From Prevotella koreensis (GTDB taxonomy: Bacteria; Bacteroidota; Bacteroidia; Bacteroidales; Bacteroidaceae), in the NCBI RefSeq assembly GCF_003977605.1, contig NZ_RYYU01000001.1, positions 1,192,539 to 1,256,538 of the forward strand: a stretch of 64,000 nt of DNA, in the 5' to 3' direction. The notes under the pieces were generated by a model. It was not told the origin of the DNA. It ran no database searches and saw nothing but the letters and a program-made list of their open reading frames with translations. Both the position numbers and the translations under genes were made by a program. Below are positions 1-9,601 of this stretch, in pieces (position 1 is the stretch's first letter; each line of letters opens with the position of its first letter).

Positions 1-1130
<1,130 letters not shown>

Positions 1131-1414
1131 AAAATGTCTGATTATAATAATTAATGACACAAAAAAACAATGTGCCATAATAATAATGTCTGTCTCAAGA
1201 ATGCACAATATCCGGTACAATTTAATTGACGGTTCATGGGCACCGTCGAAATGACAAAAGCATCCGACGGCATTCCTAATTACCAAAGGTCATGAATAAA
1301 CACAACCTCGCTTCTTGTACTACTTCTCTGTCTTATTGAAATCTATCAAAGAACTCTTTCTTTATGTGCTCATGAAAACACAACCAAAAAGGCCGGATTT
1401 TTCAAAAGCGAGTG

Positions 1415-1422
1415 CAAAGGTA
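1415..1422 (-). promoter_or_regulatory. Predicted rRNA promoter -7 box (TACCTTTG)
   Basis: On the minus strand this reads TACCTTTG followed by CACTC, a match to the Bacteroidales -7 consensus TAnnTTTG. TTTG-containing sequence lies about 15-25 bp upstream as a possible -33 element. It would start the rRNA transcript about 285 nt before mature 16S. Inferred from the consensus only. Confidence 0.6.
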
Positions 1423-1608
1423 ATGCTAAATTCGCAAACCACAAAACTTTTTCAAAGAAAAATTTAGAAAAAAAAGAAAAAGAAGAAAAGAATAAAGAAA
1501 ATAAACGAAGAAGAAAGAAAACAATACATTATTATATATATAGAGAGCGATGGGGAAAATAAATAAAAATAGAACTGCGAGTCTATATAAATAACATTTA
1601 CGAACAAT

Positions 1609-1711
1609 TCACGTCCCATTCACCACAAATTACGTTTAAGAAAGCTAACGTGAATTATACGTGAATGGGACGTGATGGAACGTGAATTATACGTAATTTA
1701 TACGTAACGGG
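1609..1711. repeat. 15-bp perfect inverted repeat and ACGTGAATTATACGT boxes
   Basis: TCACGTCCCATTCAC at 1609-1623 is exactly complementary to 1661-1675, with a 37-nt spacer. The right arm is surrounded by short ACGT boxes of the type ACGTGAATTATACGT (about 1648-1664 and 1680-1707). It lies just after the stop of the minus-strand aminotransferase gene and could fold as its 3' end, but there is no clear T run after the stem, so a terminator is not certain. Similar boxes recur at 10655-10690. Confidence 0.6.
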
Positions 1712-1716
1712 GCTTT

Positions 1717-2904
1717 TTATAATGACTGCAAGCCGGTAATCATGCGCTGCAATCCTTCAGCAAGGATAGAGCGTGGGCATGCAAGGTTGATGCGAAGGAA
1801 AGCACGTTGCTGTTCGCCATAGCACAAGCCGTCGCAGAGCCATACCTTATAGTTATTGTACAAATAGTCTTTAATCTCGGTAGATGACTTGCCAAATGCC
1901 GAGCAATCAACCCAAGCAAGGTATGTTGACTCATGCGGCGACACCCACAGTTGCGGCAATTTCTCTGCGAATTGAGACACAAGGTAGTCGTAGTTGCCCT
2001 GCACATAGTCATTGAACTGCTTCAACCACTCTGCACCACCGTCGGTATATGCAGCCTCTACGGCAACGATTCCGAATGGGTTGACATCGCACGTTTCAAA
2101 GATATTCACAGCACGGTTTATGCGATAACGCTTATCCGGATCGGCAACAATTATGTTGGCAGTCTGTAGTCCGGCTACGTTGAATGCCTTAGACGCAGCC
2201 ACACATGTCACGCTATTCTGCAAGAACTCCTCACCGAGCGAAGAGAACGGAATATATTTATATCCGTCTGAAACGAACTCGCAGTGAATTTCGTCGGAAA
2301 CCACCAATACATTGTTCTTGAAACATATCTCTCCGATGCGCATCAGTTCCTCTTTTGTCCACACTCTTCCTGACGGGTTATGAGGGTTGCAGAGCAAGAA
2401 AATGCGCACATTCGGGTCGGCACATGCCTTCTCGAAACCATCCCAGTCTATTGTGAAGGCATGTTCGTCCTTGCCGTTCTTCTTCTCGTCGAGCAGCAAC
2501 GGCAGTTCCTCCACGAGGGCACCTTGGTTGCGAATGCTTGAATAGAAACAGTTATAGATAGGAGTGGTCATCAGCACTTTGTCGCCCGGAAGCGTCAGAG
2601 CATGCACGATGGCCGAGATTGCGGGCACCACACCAATGGTGATTATAATGTGTTCGCGTTTCCACCCCTTTGCTCCGTGGCGATTGCCGAACCAGTTGAT
2701 AACCGAGTCGTAGTAACTCTGTGGCACGAGAGTGTATCCGAACACCTCATGATCAAGTCGCTTGCGCATAGCCTCTGTTATTCCCGGATACACTTTGAAG
2801 TCCATGTCGGCAATCCACAACGGCATGATGTCTTCTTCTGCTTCATCCCATTTGACGCAGTTTGAGCCGCGTCTCTTGATGATTTCGTCAAAATTGTAGT
2901 TCAT
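1717..2904 (-). CDS. MalY/PatB family aminotransferase (cystathionine beta-lyase type)
   Basis: A 395-aa fold-type I PLP enzyme of the MalY/PatB family. These enzymes cleave cystathionine or cysteine (C-S beta-lyase) and sit in the cytoplasm. Visible signatures are the N-terminal RRGSNCVKWD and PLWIADMDF, the substrate-site LLCNPHNPSGRVW around residue 170, SDEIHCEF around 205, and the PLP-lysine segment AASKAFNVAGLQ around 235. Length is normal and both ends look complete. It follows the DUF3737 gene by 56 bp on the same strand and is probably co-transcribed. Whether the substrate is cystathionine, cysteine or another amino acid cannot be decided from sequence. Confidence 0.9.
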   Translation of the reverse strand: MNYNFDEIIKRRGSNCVKWDEAEEDIMPLWIADMDFKVYPGITEAMRKRLDHEVFGYTLVPQSYYDSVINWFGNRHGAKGWKREHIIITIGVVPAISAIVHALTLPGDKVLMTTPIYNCFYSSIRNQGALVEELPLLLDEKKNGKDEHAFTIDWDGFEKACADPNVRIFLLCNPHNPSGRVWTKEELMRIGEICFKNNVLVVSDEIHCEFVSDGYKYIPFSSLGEEFLQNSVTCVAASKAFNVAGLQTANIIVADPDKRYRINRAVNIFETCDVNPFGIVAVEAAYTDGGAEWLKQFNDYVQGNYDYLVSQFAEKLPQLWVSPHESTYLAWVDCSAFGKSSTEIKDYLYNNYKVWLCDGLCYGEQQRAFLRINLACPRSILAEGLQRMITGLQSL

Positions 2905-2960
2905 AGATTTTTGATTTAAGATTTATGTTTGTGCTGCGACATTGCGCCTGCACGTTTTTA

Positions 2961-3815
2961 TTATTGTTCGTTTCTCTGTATTATCTTGCAGTCGGCCGGT
3001 TTTCTGACGCTCGCGTCTATCGTTATTCGTCCTATGCTGTCAGCCACTATTCTGCCGGTTCTCGGGTTCTTCACCTCCGTTATGCTTCCTATTATATCAG
3101 CCTGCACGTCCGAATCTTCGAACACACGGTCGCAGTCTTCGCCGAACGTGCAATCTTCGAGCACTAAGTTCTCGGCATAGCATAGCGGCTGTTCTCCCGT
3201 TATATGACATCTCACGACTCGCACGTTCTTGGAGTGCCACGCAAGATATTCGCCATTGAGTTCGCTGTCGTATATCGTAACGTTCTCCACTTCCCAAAAC
3301 GAGTCTTTTGTGGTTATCTTCGCGTTGTGCACCTCCACGTTCTTACAGTATTGGAACACATATTTCGAATCGCTTACCAATCCGTCCACATGCACATTCT
3401 CGCAGAACATGAAAGGATATGTACCCTCATGCAGCGTAACGTTCTTTATCTTCAGGTTCTTTACCTTCCAAAAGGTCTCGTCTGCATCATTGAATGTCAC
3501 GTTTTCTATTGTCACATTATTCATCTCGCGGAACAGTTTCGGGGCATCTATCACGGTGTCTCTCACAACCATATCGTTGGAATACCATATACCCGAACGC
3601 GAGCCAACCTCGAAATAGCAGTTGGTAATCAGTGAGCCGTCAACGTGCCACCAAGGATACTTTCCTATAAAACGACAGTTGTCTGCCTCTATGTTGCTAC
3701 AACATTTTATTCCCGATTCTCCTTCTGTTATAGTAACATTCTCAAATCGTGTGTTATGTATGTCGAAGAGAGGTCTTTCCCCTCCAAACTCTTTGTTTTT
3801 TATTACCTCCATCAT
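2961..3815 (-). CDS. DUF3737 family right-handed beta-helix protein
   Basis: 284 aa matching the DUF3737 family in overall pattern. It is built of short repeated coils such as NVTIENVTFNDADETFWKV, in which asparagine/valine-rich rungs recur about every 20 residues, as expected of a parallel beta-helix. Function is unknown in the family; no signal peptide is visible, so it is probably cytoplasmic. It starts with MMEVIKNKEFGGERPLF. A TAACTTTG -7 box sits about 25 bp upstream. It is likely first in a two-gene unit with the MalY/PatB-type aminotransferase, a pairing that hints at a metabolic role but does not prove one. Confidence 0.85.
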   Translation of the reverse strand: MMEVIKNKEFGGERPLFDIHNTRFENVTITEGESGIKCCSNIEADNCRFIGKYPWWHVDGSLITNCYFEVGSRSGIWYSNDMVVRDTVIDAPKLFREMNNVTIENVTFNDADETFWKVKNLKIKNVTLHEGTYPFMFCENVHVDGLVSDSKYVFQYCKNVEVHNAKITTKDSFWEVENVTIYDSELNGEYLAWHSKNVRVVRCHITGEQPLCYAENLVLEDCTFGEDCDRVFEDSDVQADIIGSITEVKNPRTGRIVADSIGRITIDASVRKPADCKIIQRNEQ

Positions 3816-3836
3816 ATTTTATATGTTATTTGGCTG

Positions 3837-3844
3837 CAAAGTTA
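3837..3844 (-). promoter_or_regulatory. Predicted -7 box (TAACTTTG)
   Basis: Minus-strand TAACTTTG followed by CAGCC, 22 bp before the DUF3737 start codon, matches TAnnTTTG. It gives a very short leader. Confidence 0.55.
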
Positions 3845-3950
3845 CAATAAATAAGTAGGTGCTCAAAATTAATCTGACATAACTTTATCTCTTTTTTACC
3901 TTATGGTTATCTGTCGAGTCCTAATATAAGAATAGAGGAAGTACTTTCTT

Positions 3951-4562
3951 TTATTTCTGTTTTTCTCCCAACTCACGCATCATTTTTCCAAGTTCCGAGT
4001 ATGTATAGTCACGATTTCCGACCTTTTTGTCTTGCATGGAATGTTCAGCATTTTTAATGGCTGTGGCCAGACTTCCCCCATTTCTTTCAAAATAAGAATG
4101 CAGGCCTTTGCTCTTAACAAAGAAATCAATTGTCTTACGATATTCGCAGTGATGTCTCAAGTCATTCAGAAGAAGTTCTTGATTGGCATACATACGTGAA
4201 GTGTACTTGAAATAATATAGGAAAAACAGTTCTATACACCTGTGCGTCTCGAAGAATTTAACTTCGCAATGGATTCCTTTTTGGGGCTTATCAATCTGCT
4301 TCGCATACTTTTCTTTCAATCGGACATACTGCGAGCGTTCCGGATCTTTGTCCTTCGTGTCCATGTCTATAACACAAAAGATGCTATCATACCCCATCGC
4401 AATACCTTCTGTTATCTTCTGTTCCAACTCCTTTATACTGGTATGTTTTGGATAATCGGGCTTTATCGTAAGTCCCTTTAACACATTGCTCAACGACTTG
4501 AAGTAATAGAATTCCGTCGGTCCCTCACCCAATATCAACGTTGTCTTATGCAGTTTCCCCAT
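3951..4562 (-). CDS. RloB-like TOPRIM-type protein (defence pair, second gene)
   Basis: 203 aa from the start chosen here, resembling the RloB family (TOPRIM-like nuclease fold). ILGEGPTEFYYFKSL near the N-terminus supplies the conserved Glu, and FCVIDMDTKDKD around residue 65 the Asp-x-Asp metal site. FETHRCIELFFLYYF follows. The frame can be extended to 4610, but the ATG at 4560-4562 is preferred: it is followed by GKLHKTTLILGEG, is preceded by a good GGAGG seven bases upstream, and lies one base after the stop of the upstream ATPase gene. That Shine-Dalgarno lies inside the end of the upstream gene, implying translational coupling. It probably acts as the toxic or effector partner of the ATPase. 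Confidence 0.8.
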   Translation of the reverse strand: MGKLHKTTLILGEGPTEFYYFKSLSNVLKGLTIKPDYPKHTSIKELEQKITEGIAMGYDSIFCVIDMDTKDKDPERSQYVRLKEKYAKQIDKPQKGIHCEVKFFETHRCIELFFLYYFKYTSRMYANQELLLNDLRHHCEYRKTIDFFVKSKGLHSYFERNGGSLATAIKNAEHSMQDKKVGNRDYTYSELGKMMRELGEKQK

Positions 4563-4563
4563 A

Positions 4564-5850
4564 TCAATCCTCCATATCAATGAAAATACTACCAAGTTCG
4601 GGCTTTGCACCTAACCGCCCAATACGATAAGAATTATACAAAGAAAGATTCTTATGCAAACCATAAGAGTCTCCACGCGCATATTCGGATGATGCCGTTT
4701 CCTTATTCTTCTCAACAAACCATACCACGCCTCGATTTTCATTAATCATATCCTGAGAAAGCAAGGCTGTTTCCTGACTGGTGATAATAAGTTGCGACTT
4801 GTCAGAATTGAATATGAAAACGTTCAGATAATAGAAAAGCAAATCATAATGCAGGTCTTCACCGAGTTCATCTAAGTAGTAAACATGAGAACTCGTAACC
4901 ATCTCGTACAGTGCATTAAGTATGCGTATATATTTCAACGTGCCCTTTGACTGCCGGAATAGAGGAACGTCAAACTGTCCTTTATACGACTTGTTCACGA
5001 ATGTTACCGACTCGACCGTAGTTCTTAGCAACGCCTCCTTCATCTCATCAGGAATATTTTCTTGTTTTATTCGCTCACGATACTCCTGTGGGATTGACCT
5101 ATCTTGCAGTGTAGGCTTGTATTCCAAGATGTTCAAATCGGCATTTTGAAGCATCTGATTGAAGAACTTTCGTTTTTTGTCATCGGTATATGCCTCATTC
5201 AATATCTCGACAACGCTTTTCTCTTGCTCGTCATCCCCATCCACATCATGACAATTAGCCATAATCCAGTTGCTTAGTTTGTTGAATGGCTCTATGTCTT
5301 CTTTCAAAGCCGCTTTTCTGCAAACAGACAGCACACTATGATTATTGAGAGTATTCTCACGGATGCTTTCTTGTGTCTTGGCAAGCAACTTAAGCCCTGT
5401 GCCGAATTTGATGTTAGCCTGCACATTATCACTCACAAAGTTACGCTCATAAAACAGCGACTTTGCCTTATTAGGATAATAGTTCAACACTTCTTTTAAT
5501 ATGCATCTGCCGTTGAAGGACACGTCATAATCATATCTTATTCCGGCAACATAGAACGACACATGCATTTCGGTAGGCTTGTCTGTTGACAAAACAAATG
5601 GCATATAACCGGAAATCTTTTTACCCGCATCGGATTTTGGCTGTATCATCATTCTGAATATCTCATTCATGGCAAGCAGCATATTTGATTTACCGGAAGC
5701 ATTTGAGCCATACAATATTCCTAACTTATAAAGAAAAACATTTTCAGACACCTCTACCACAAGTTCTGAAGCAGGCTCTTTGGCAACGAAACTCAATTCT
5801 TGCTTGTCGCTAATCGAAAGATAATTCTTAACCCAAAAATCTCGAATCAT
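4564..5850 (-). CDS. RloA-like AAA family ATPase (defence pair, first gene)
   Basis: 428 aa, an ABC/SMC-type AAA ATPase as found beside RloB/AbiL-type proteins. Walker A is GILYGSNASGKSNML around residue 45. FDVPLFRQSKGTLKYIRIL around 290 looks like the signature-loop region. YYLDELGEDLHYDLLFYYL around 325 is the Walker B with an acidic pair, followed by QLIITSQETALL, the usual switch segment. It is known from relatives that such ATPases sense phage infection and license the TOPRIM partner; the trigger here is unknown. A -7 box is found 34-41 bp upstream. Low local GC fits an acquired module. Confidence 0.82.
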   Translation of the reverse strand: MIRDFWVKNYLSISDKQELSFVAKEPASELVVEVSENVFLYKLGILYGSNASGKSNMLLAMNEIFRMMIQPKSDAGKKISGYMPFVLSTDKPTEMHVSFYVAGIRYDYDVSFNGRCILKEVLNYYPNKAKSLFYERNFVSDNVQANIKFGTGLKLLAKTQESIRENTLNNHSVLSVCRKAALKEDIEPFNKLSNWIMANCHDVDGDDEQEKSVVEILNEAYTDDKKRKFFNQMLQNADLNILEYKPTLQDRSIPQEYRERIKQENIPDEMKEALLRTTVESVTFVNKSYKGQFDVPLFRQSKGTLKYIRILNALYEMVTSSHVYYLDELGEDLHYDLLFYYLNVFIFNSDKSQLIITSQETALLSQDMINENRGVVWFVEKNKETASSEYARGDSYGLHKNLSLYNSYRIGRLGAKPELGSIFIDMED

Positions 5851-5883
5851 ATTAATGACATATTAAATGTTTGATTTCTGCCA

Positions 5884-5891
5884 CAAATTTA
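5884..5891 (-). promoter_or_regulatory. Predicted -7 box (TAAATTTG)
   Basis: Minus-strand TAAATTTG, 34 bp before the RloA-like start codon, matches TAnnTTTG. No convincing -33 TTTG at ideal spacing. Confidence 0.4.
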
Positions 5892-5994
5892 TATCAAATA
5901 CAGCATTAAACCAAATATTTGAGCCAAAATCGTAGAACAGTTACAATATTTAGACATTTTATTGCCACAAAAGAGATAATCAAATGCGTTACGA

Positions 5995-6060
5995 TTGGGG
6001 CGAATTTGAAAAGCAAATTAGGCGAATTTGGTGAGCAATCTCGCCCAATTTGCAAAACAG
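5995..6060. repeat. 22-bp-period repeat array A
   Basis: Three units each end in AATTTG, at 6003-6008, 6025-6030 and 6047-6052, exactly 22 bp apart. The first two are preceded by GGCG and the third by CGCC, with AGCAA-like text between. It lies between the divergent RloA-like and inositol-phosphate synthase genes (gap 5851-6256), which otherwise holds only promoters. Related arrays occur at 10719, 28073 and 60375. Confidence 0.8.
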
Positions 6061-6182
6061 TTTCGTTCTAATTGTTGCCATTATGCCATACTTTATCAAT
6101 AGGAAATGGCTGTAAAAGGCAGAAAAGCACACAAGTATGTGCTAAAAAAGTATAAAACAGCGACTGTATTAAAAGTTTTTAT

Positions 6183-6190
6183 TAATTTTG
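6183..6190 (+). promoter_or_regulatory. Predicted -7 box (TAATTTTG)
   Basis: TAATTTTG, followed by TCG, 66 bp before the inositol-phosphate synthase start codon. Matches the Bacteroidales -7 consensus. Confidence 0.5.
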
Positions 6191-6256
6191 TCGTAATAAA
6201 AAAAGAAATCTGATATTCTTTGAAAGAACATAACAAACAAGAATTACATATTAGGA

Positions 6257-7564
6257 ATGAAACAACAAGATGTTATGCCGGCTGATGGCAAACTGGGAAT
6301 CATGGTCGTAGGTTGCGGTGCAGTTTCCACAACGTTCATCACCGGAGTACTTATGGCACGCAAGGGATTGGCAAAACCTGTAGGTTCAATGACGCAGTAT
6401 GACAAAATCCGAGTGGGTCGAGGTGACAACAAAAAATACTTGAATTATAACGACATAGTACCTCTTGCAAGGCTCGAAGACATCGAGTTTGCAGTATGGG
6501 ATGTTTACCCGCAGAACGCATATCAGGCTGCGATGTATGCTGAAGTGCTCAACGAGAAAGACATAAATCCGGTACGCGACGAGTTGGAAAAAATAGTACC
6601 GATGAAGGCAGCATTCGACAAGAACTACGCCAAGCGCATCGATGGCGACAATGTTAAGGACTGCAAGACACGCCGCGAGATGGCAGAAGCACTGCGCGAA
6701 GATATTCGCCGGTTCAAGAAAGAGAAGAATTGCGCGCGCATAGTTGTGATATGGGCGGCATCGACAGAGATTTACGTACCGGTGGACGAGAACGTACATT
6801 TCACCTTGGCAGCACTCGAAAAGGCAATGGACGAGGACGACCGCGAACATATTGCACCATCGATGTGCTACGCTTATGCGGCACTTTCGGAGGGTGCACC
6901 GTTCATAATGGGTGCTCCGAACACAACAGTCGATATTCCGGCGATGTGGGAATTGGCAGAAAAGACAAAGATGCCAATATCGGGAAAAGACTTCAAGACA
7001 GGACAGACACTCGTGAAGAGTGGTTTTGCACCTATCATCAGCACGCGCTGCCTCGGTCTGAATGGTTGGTTCTCGACAAATATCCTCGGCAATCGCGACG
7101 GTCTTGTGCTCGACGAACCTGCAAATTTCCGAACAAAGGAGGTGTCGAAACTCTCTACGCTCGAAACGATATTGAAGGCCGACGTACAACCGGAACTCTA
7201 CAAAGACTACTATCACAAGGTGCGCATCAATTACTATCCGCCGCGCAACGACAACAAAGAGGGCTGGGACAACATAGACATCTTCGGATGGATGGGCTAC
7301 CCCATGCAGATAAAAATAAACTTCCTCTGCCGCGACTCGATACTTGCTGCACCGCTGTTGCTCGACCTCTGTCTGCTAAGCGACCTCGCAGCACGTGCCG
7401 GCCGATATGGCACACAGCATTTCTTGAGTTTCTTCATGAAATCACCAATGCACGACTATACCCGCAATGAAGAAGCGGTGAACAACCTATACCAGCAATA
7501 CACAATGCTGAAAAACGCCATACGCGAAATGGGTGGCTACGAAGCCGACGAGGAAATAGACTAA
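6257..7564 (+). CDS. ino1: Inositol-3-phosphate synthase
   Basis: 435 aa. Converts glucose 6-phosphate to 1D-myo-inositol 3-phosphate with bound NAD in the cytoplasm, the entry point to inositol lipids. The N-terminal Rossmann motif VVGCGAVSTTFITGV is around residue 18. Later family signatures are VIWAASTEIYVPV around 165, MGAPNTTVDIPA around 220, SGKDFKTGQT and NGWFSTNILGNRDG around 245-280, and VRINYYPPRNDNKEGWDNID around 325. Length is typical of the bacterial and archaeal short form. It is followed after 6 bp by the GH25 gene. In other Bacteroidetes this gene lies near phosphatidylinositol-phosphate synthase genes; none is next to it here. Confidence 0.93.
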   Translation: MKQQDVMPADGKLGIMVVGCGAVSTTFITGVLMARKGLAKPVGSMTQYDKIRVGRGDNKKYLNYNDIVPLARLEDIEFAVWDVYPQNAYQAAMYAEVLNEKDINPVRDELEKIVPMKAAFDKNYAKRIDGDNVKDCKTRREMAEALREDIRRFKKEKNCARIVVIWAASTEIYVPVDENVHFTLAALEKAMDEDDREHIAPSMCYAYAALSEGAPFIMGAPNTTVDIPAMWELAEKTKMPISGKDFKTGQTLVKSGFAPIISTRCLGLNGWFSTNILGNRDGLVLDEPANFRTKEVSKLSTLETILKADVQPELYKDYYHKVRINYYPPRNDNKEGWDNIDIFGWMGYPMQIKINFLCRDSILAAPLLLDLCLLSDLAARAGRYGTQHFLSFFMKSPMHDYTRNEEAVNNLYQQYTMLKNAIREMGGYEADEEID

Positions 7565-7570
7565 GACCTG

Positions 7571-9265
7571 ATGGCGAACAAGAACAGAGCAGCCTCACGA
7601 CGCATACCGAAATGGTGGTGGGTGCTTCTTCCTGTAATGGCCATGGCGTGGATGCTGTGGTTCGCAATACCAATGTCTGAAAGTCAAAAAGAGCGAAACA
7701 AGGTCAGCGTTGAATACCGGTCGTGTTACGCTCTGACATCAGGCAGCGACACATTATTATATATTGACGAACTATCGAATGATTGGACACGCGCAAACAT
7801 ATCCGTGGACAACGAAATTCTCGCGTCAAGAGAAGAAACATTCGGCGGCGCATGGCACAACAAATTCTTGTTCTTCCCGTCGTGTCACGGTCGCATCGTT
7901 ACGTACAATCCGGACTACAAGGCCGACAGTCTGCTGAAAATAGTGAACGACACACTGCCGAAACTCGTCAGACAACAGCAAATCATGCTTACCGGAAAAA
8001 GCAAGACTCTCGAACGGACATTGCGCGAACTGCTCTATTATATGCGCGTTCATAGCGTTGCCGATGACGGTTATCATATCGTGGCGGCGCATTATGCAGA
8101 GGTGGCGGCCGACAAGGAGCGCGTAGATGCGGCTCTGAAATCGTTGCATGGCATTGAAAACAAACCGCTGCGAATGTCTATTGTGCAACGATTCACGGCA
8201 GTATATAAAAACGAGAGAGGAAAGATGCGCCGACGCAGATGCCACCTGCTCAAGAGCGATGCCCCTACCTTACGGTGCATTATACAGACAAGAAACCGAC
8301 TGAAACCAATATATGCCTACGCCAACTATAACAGCGAACCGAGCGAATACACCGGAAAGCCTCAACCGAAATATGCTTACTACGGCGAAACGAAGGACGG
8401 AAAACGTAACGGTCACGGCATGTACATCGACCGTGCAGGTAACTACTACGATGGTTTTTGGAATGACGGGATGCGTGACGGATTCGGTTGCTCGGTTGAC
8501 TCGGCAGGAAACGTGCGTGTGGGACTGTGGAAGGCCGACCGCTTCCGTGGCGAACGACTCAACTATACGCCCGAGCGCATATATGGCATCGACATAGCAC
8601 GCTATCAGCATGAGGTGGACAAAGGCATCTATCCGATAAATTGGAAAAACCTGCACATCACAAGTCTCGGCGTGAAAACTCCGAAGACAATAACCGGAAA
8701 AGTGAACTATCCCGTGTCGTTCGTATTCATAAAATCCACCGAAGGCACCAGTGTCCTCAACAAATACTATGGTTCCGACTATGTAGCGGCACGCAAGAAC
8801 GGCATACGTGTGGGCACATACCATTTCTTTTCAACCAAGAGCGACCCTATAAAACAGGCAAAGCATTTCCTGCGCAATAGCAAATTCGGCAAGGGCGACT
8901 TGCCTCCCGTGCTCGATGTAGAGCCCGGCGATGCACAGATAGCGGCAATGGGTGGCGCGGAAGTGATGTTCTCTTACATAAGAACATGGATGAACATCGT
9001 GGAGAGTGCCACCGGTACGCGCCCGATATTATACATCAATCAGATGTTCGTCAACCAATATATGCCGTTGGCACCCGACATTGTCGCCGACTATGAGGTG
9101 TGGATTGCACGCTACAACGAGTTCAAGCCCGACATGCACCTCGCTTTCTGGCAACTCGGCTACGACGGAAAACTTTCCGGAATACGCGGCGACGTGGATA
9201 TAAATGTCTTCAACGGCTATCGTGATGAGTGGGAAGAGTATCTTGAGAGAAGAACAATTCGATAG
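7571..9265 (+). CDS. Membrane-anchored MORN-repeat GH25 muramidase-like protein
   Basis: 564 aa in three parts. Residues about 13-33 form one hydrophobic segment (WWWVLLPVMAMAWMLWFAI) after a basic start, a signal anchor. A middle domain of unknown fold carries two to three MORN-type repeats at about 268-320 (GKRNGHGMYIDRAG, YYDGFWNDGMRDGFG). Residues about 338-560 are a GH25 lysozyme domain, recognisable by GIDIARYQHEVD, FVFIKSTEGTS, VGTYHFFSTKSDP, the acidic pair in PPVLDVEPGD, and FWQLGYDGKLSGI. It should cut muramic acid linkages in the periplasm. It starts 6 bp after ino1 and is probably co-transcribed. Whether it remodels the cell's own wall or attacks others is unknown. Confidence 0.88.
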   Translation: MANKNRAASRRIPKWWWVLLPVMAMAWMLWFAIPMSESQKERNKVSVEYRSCYALTSGSDTLLYIDELSNDWTRANISVDNEILASREETFGGAWHNKFLFFPSCHGRIVTYNPDYKADSLLKIVNDTLPKLVRQQQIMLTGKSKTLERTLRELLYYMRVHSVADDGYHIVAAHYAEVAADKERVDAALKSLHGIENKPLRMSIVQRFTAVYKNERGKMRRRRCHLLKSDAPTLRCIIQTRNRLKPIYAYANYNSEPSEYTGKPQPKYAYYGETKDGKRNGHGMYIDRAGNYYDGFWNDGMRDGFGCSVDSAGNVRVGLWKADRFRGERLNYTPERIYGIDIARYQHEVDKGIYPINWKNLHITSLGVKTPKTITGKVNYPVSFVFIKSTEGTSVLNKYYGSDYVAARKNGIRVGTYHFFSTKSDPIKQAKHFLRNSKFGKGDLPPVLDVEPGDAQIAAMGGAEVMFSYIRTWMNIVESATGTRPILYINQMFVNQYMPLAPDIVADYEVWIARYNEFKPDMHLAFWQLGYDGKLSGIRGDVDINVFNGYRDEWEEYLERRTIR

Positions 9266-9502
9266 TGAAGCGGGAACAAGTGTGATTTTCAAAAAACCAA
9301 GACTCTTTGACATCACTCCTCCTTTGACAACAAGTATGCACACCGCGCAATCAATCAACGAGTATAAACTCCAACCAACAATTAGTACCTGAACCTGTTT
9401 TGGGATAGACTGAACATTTGAAAAAATGCGTATAACTCGGAAAACACGCGTAATACGCAAGACAATACTCGAACGAAGTAAAAGTATTTATAAAACATAC
9501 AG
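9266..9502. other. Convergent intergenic region with no gene seen
   Basis: Lies between the GH25 gene (plus) and the OmpA gene (minus). No supported gene. Bases 9328-9348 are identical over 21 bp to bases 49591-49611 inside the M23 peptidase gene. The remainder up to 9601 is the terminator described next. Confidence 0.5.
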
Positions 9503-9570
9503 AACAACAGCGATGACCTGCCCCAATCCATTTGACTCTCAAATGCGGGACGCAAGTCATCGCCGTTGTT
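9503..9570. terminator. Bidirectional hairpin between convergent genes
   Basis: AACAACAGCGATGAC at the left pairs with GTCATCGCCGTTGTT at the right, with one mismatch. A nested hairpin (CATTTGA against TCAAATG, 9529-9545) fills the loop. Its position between two convergent genes suits a shared terminator. Confidence 0.65.
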
Positions 9571-9601
9571 TATGATTTATTTCCGTTTCTGTTTCGCGAA
9601 A

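Larger units (their letters stand above)
1131..1716. other. rRNA leader and intergenic region
   Basis: No gene is supported here. The part next to 16S would be the transcribed rRNA leader. At 1440-1545 there is a strongly purine-rich, A-dominated tract on the plus strand. The far end (about 1605-1710) holds inverted and repeated ACGT boxes described separately. No tRNA-like cloverleaf was recognised. Confidence 0.5.

Noticed and set aside
4563..4610. Longer start for the RloB-like gene
   Set aside because: The added 16 residues overlap the ATPase gene and lack family similarity, whereas the internal ATG has a clear GGAGG.
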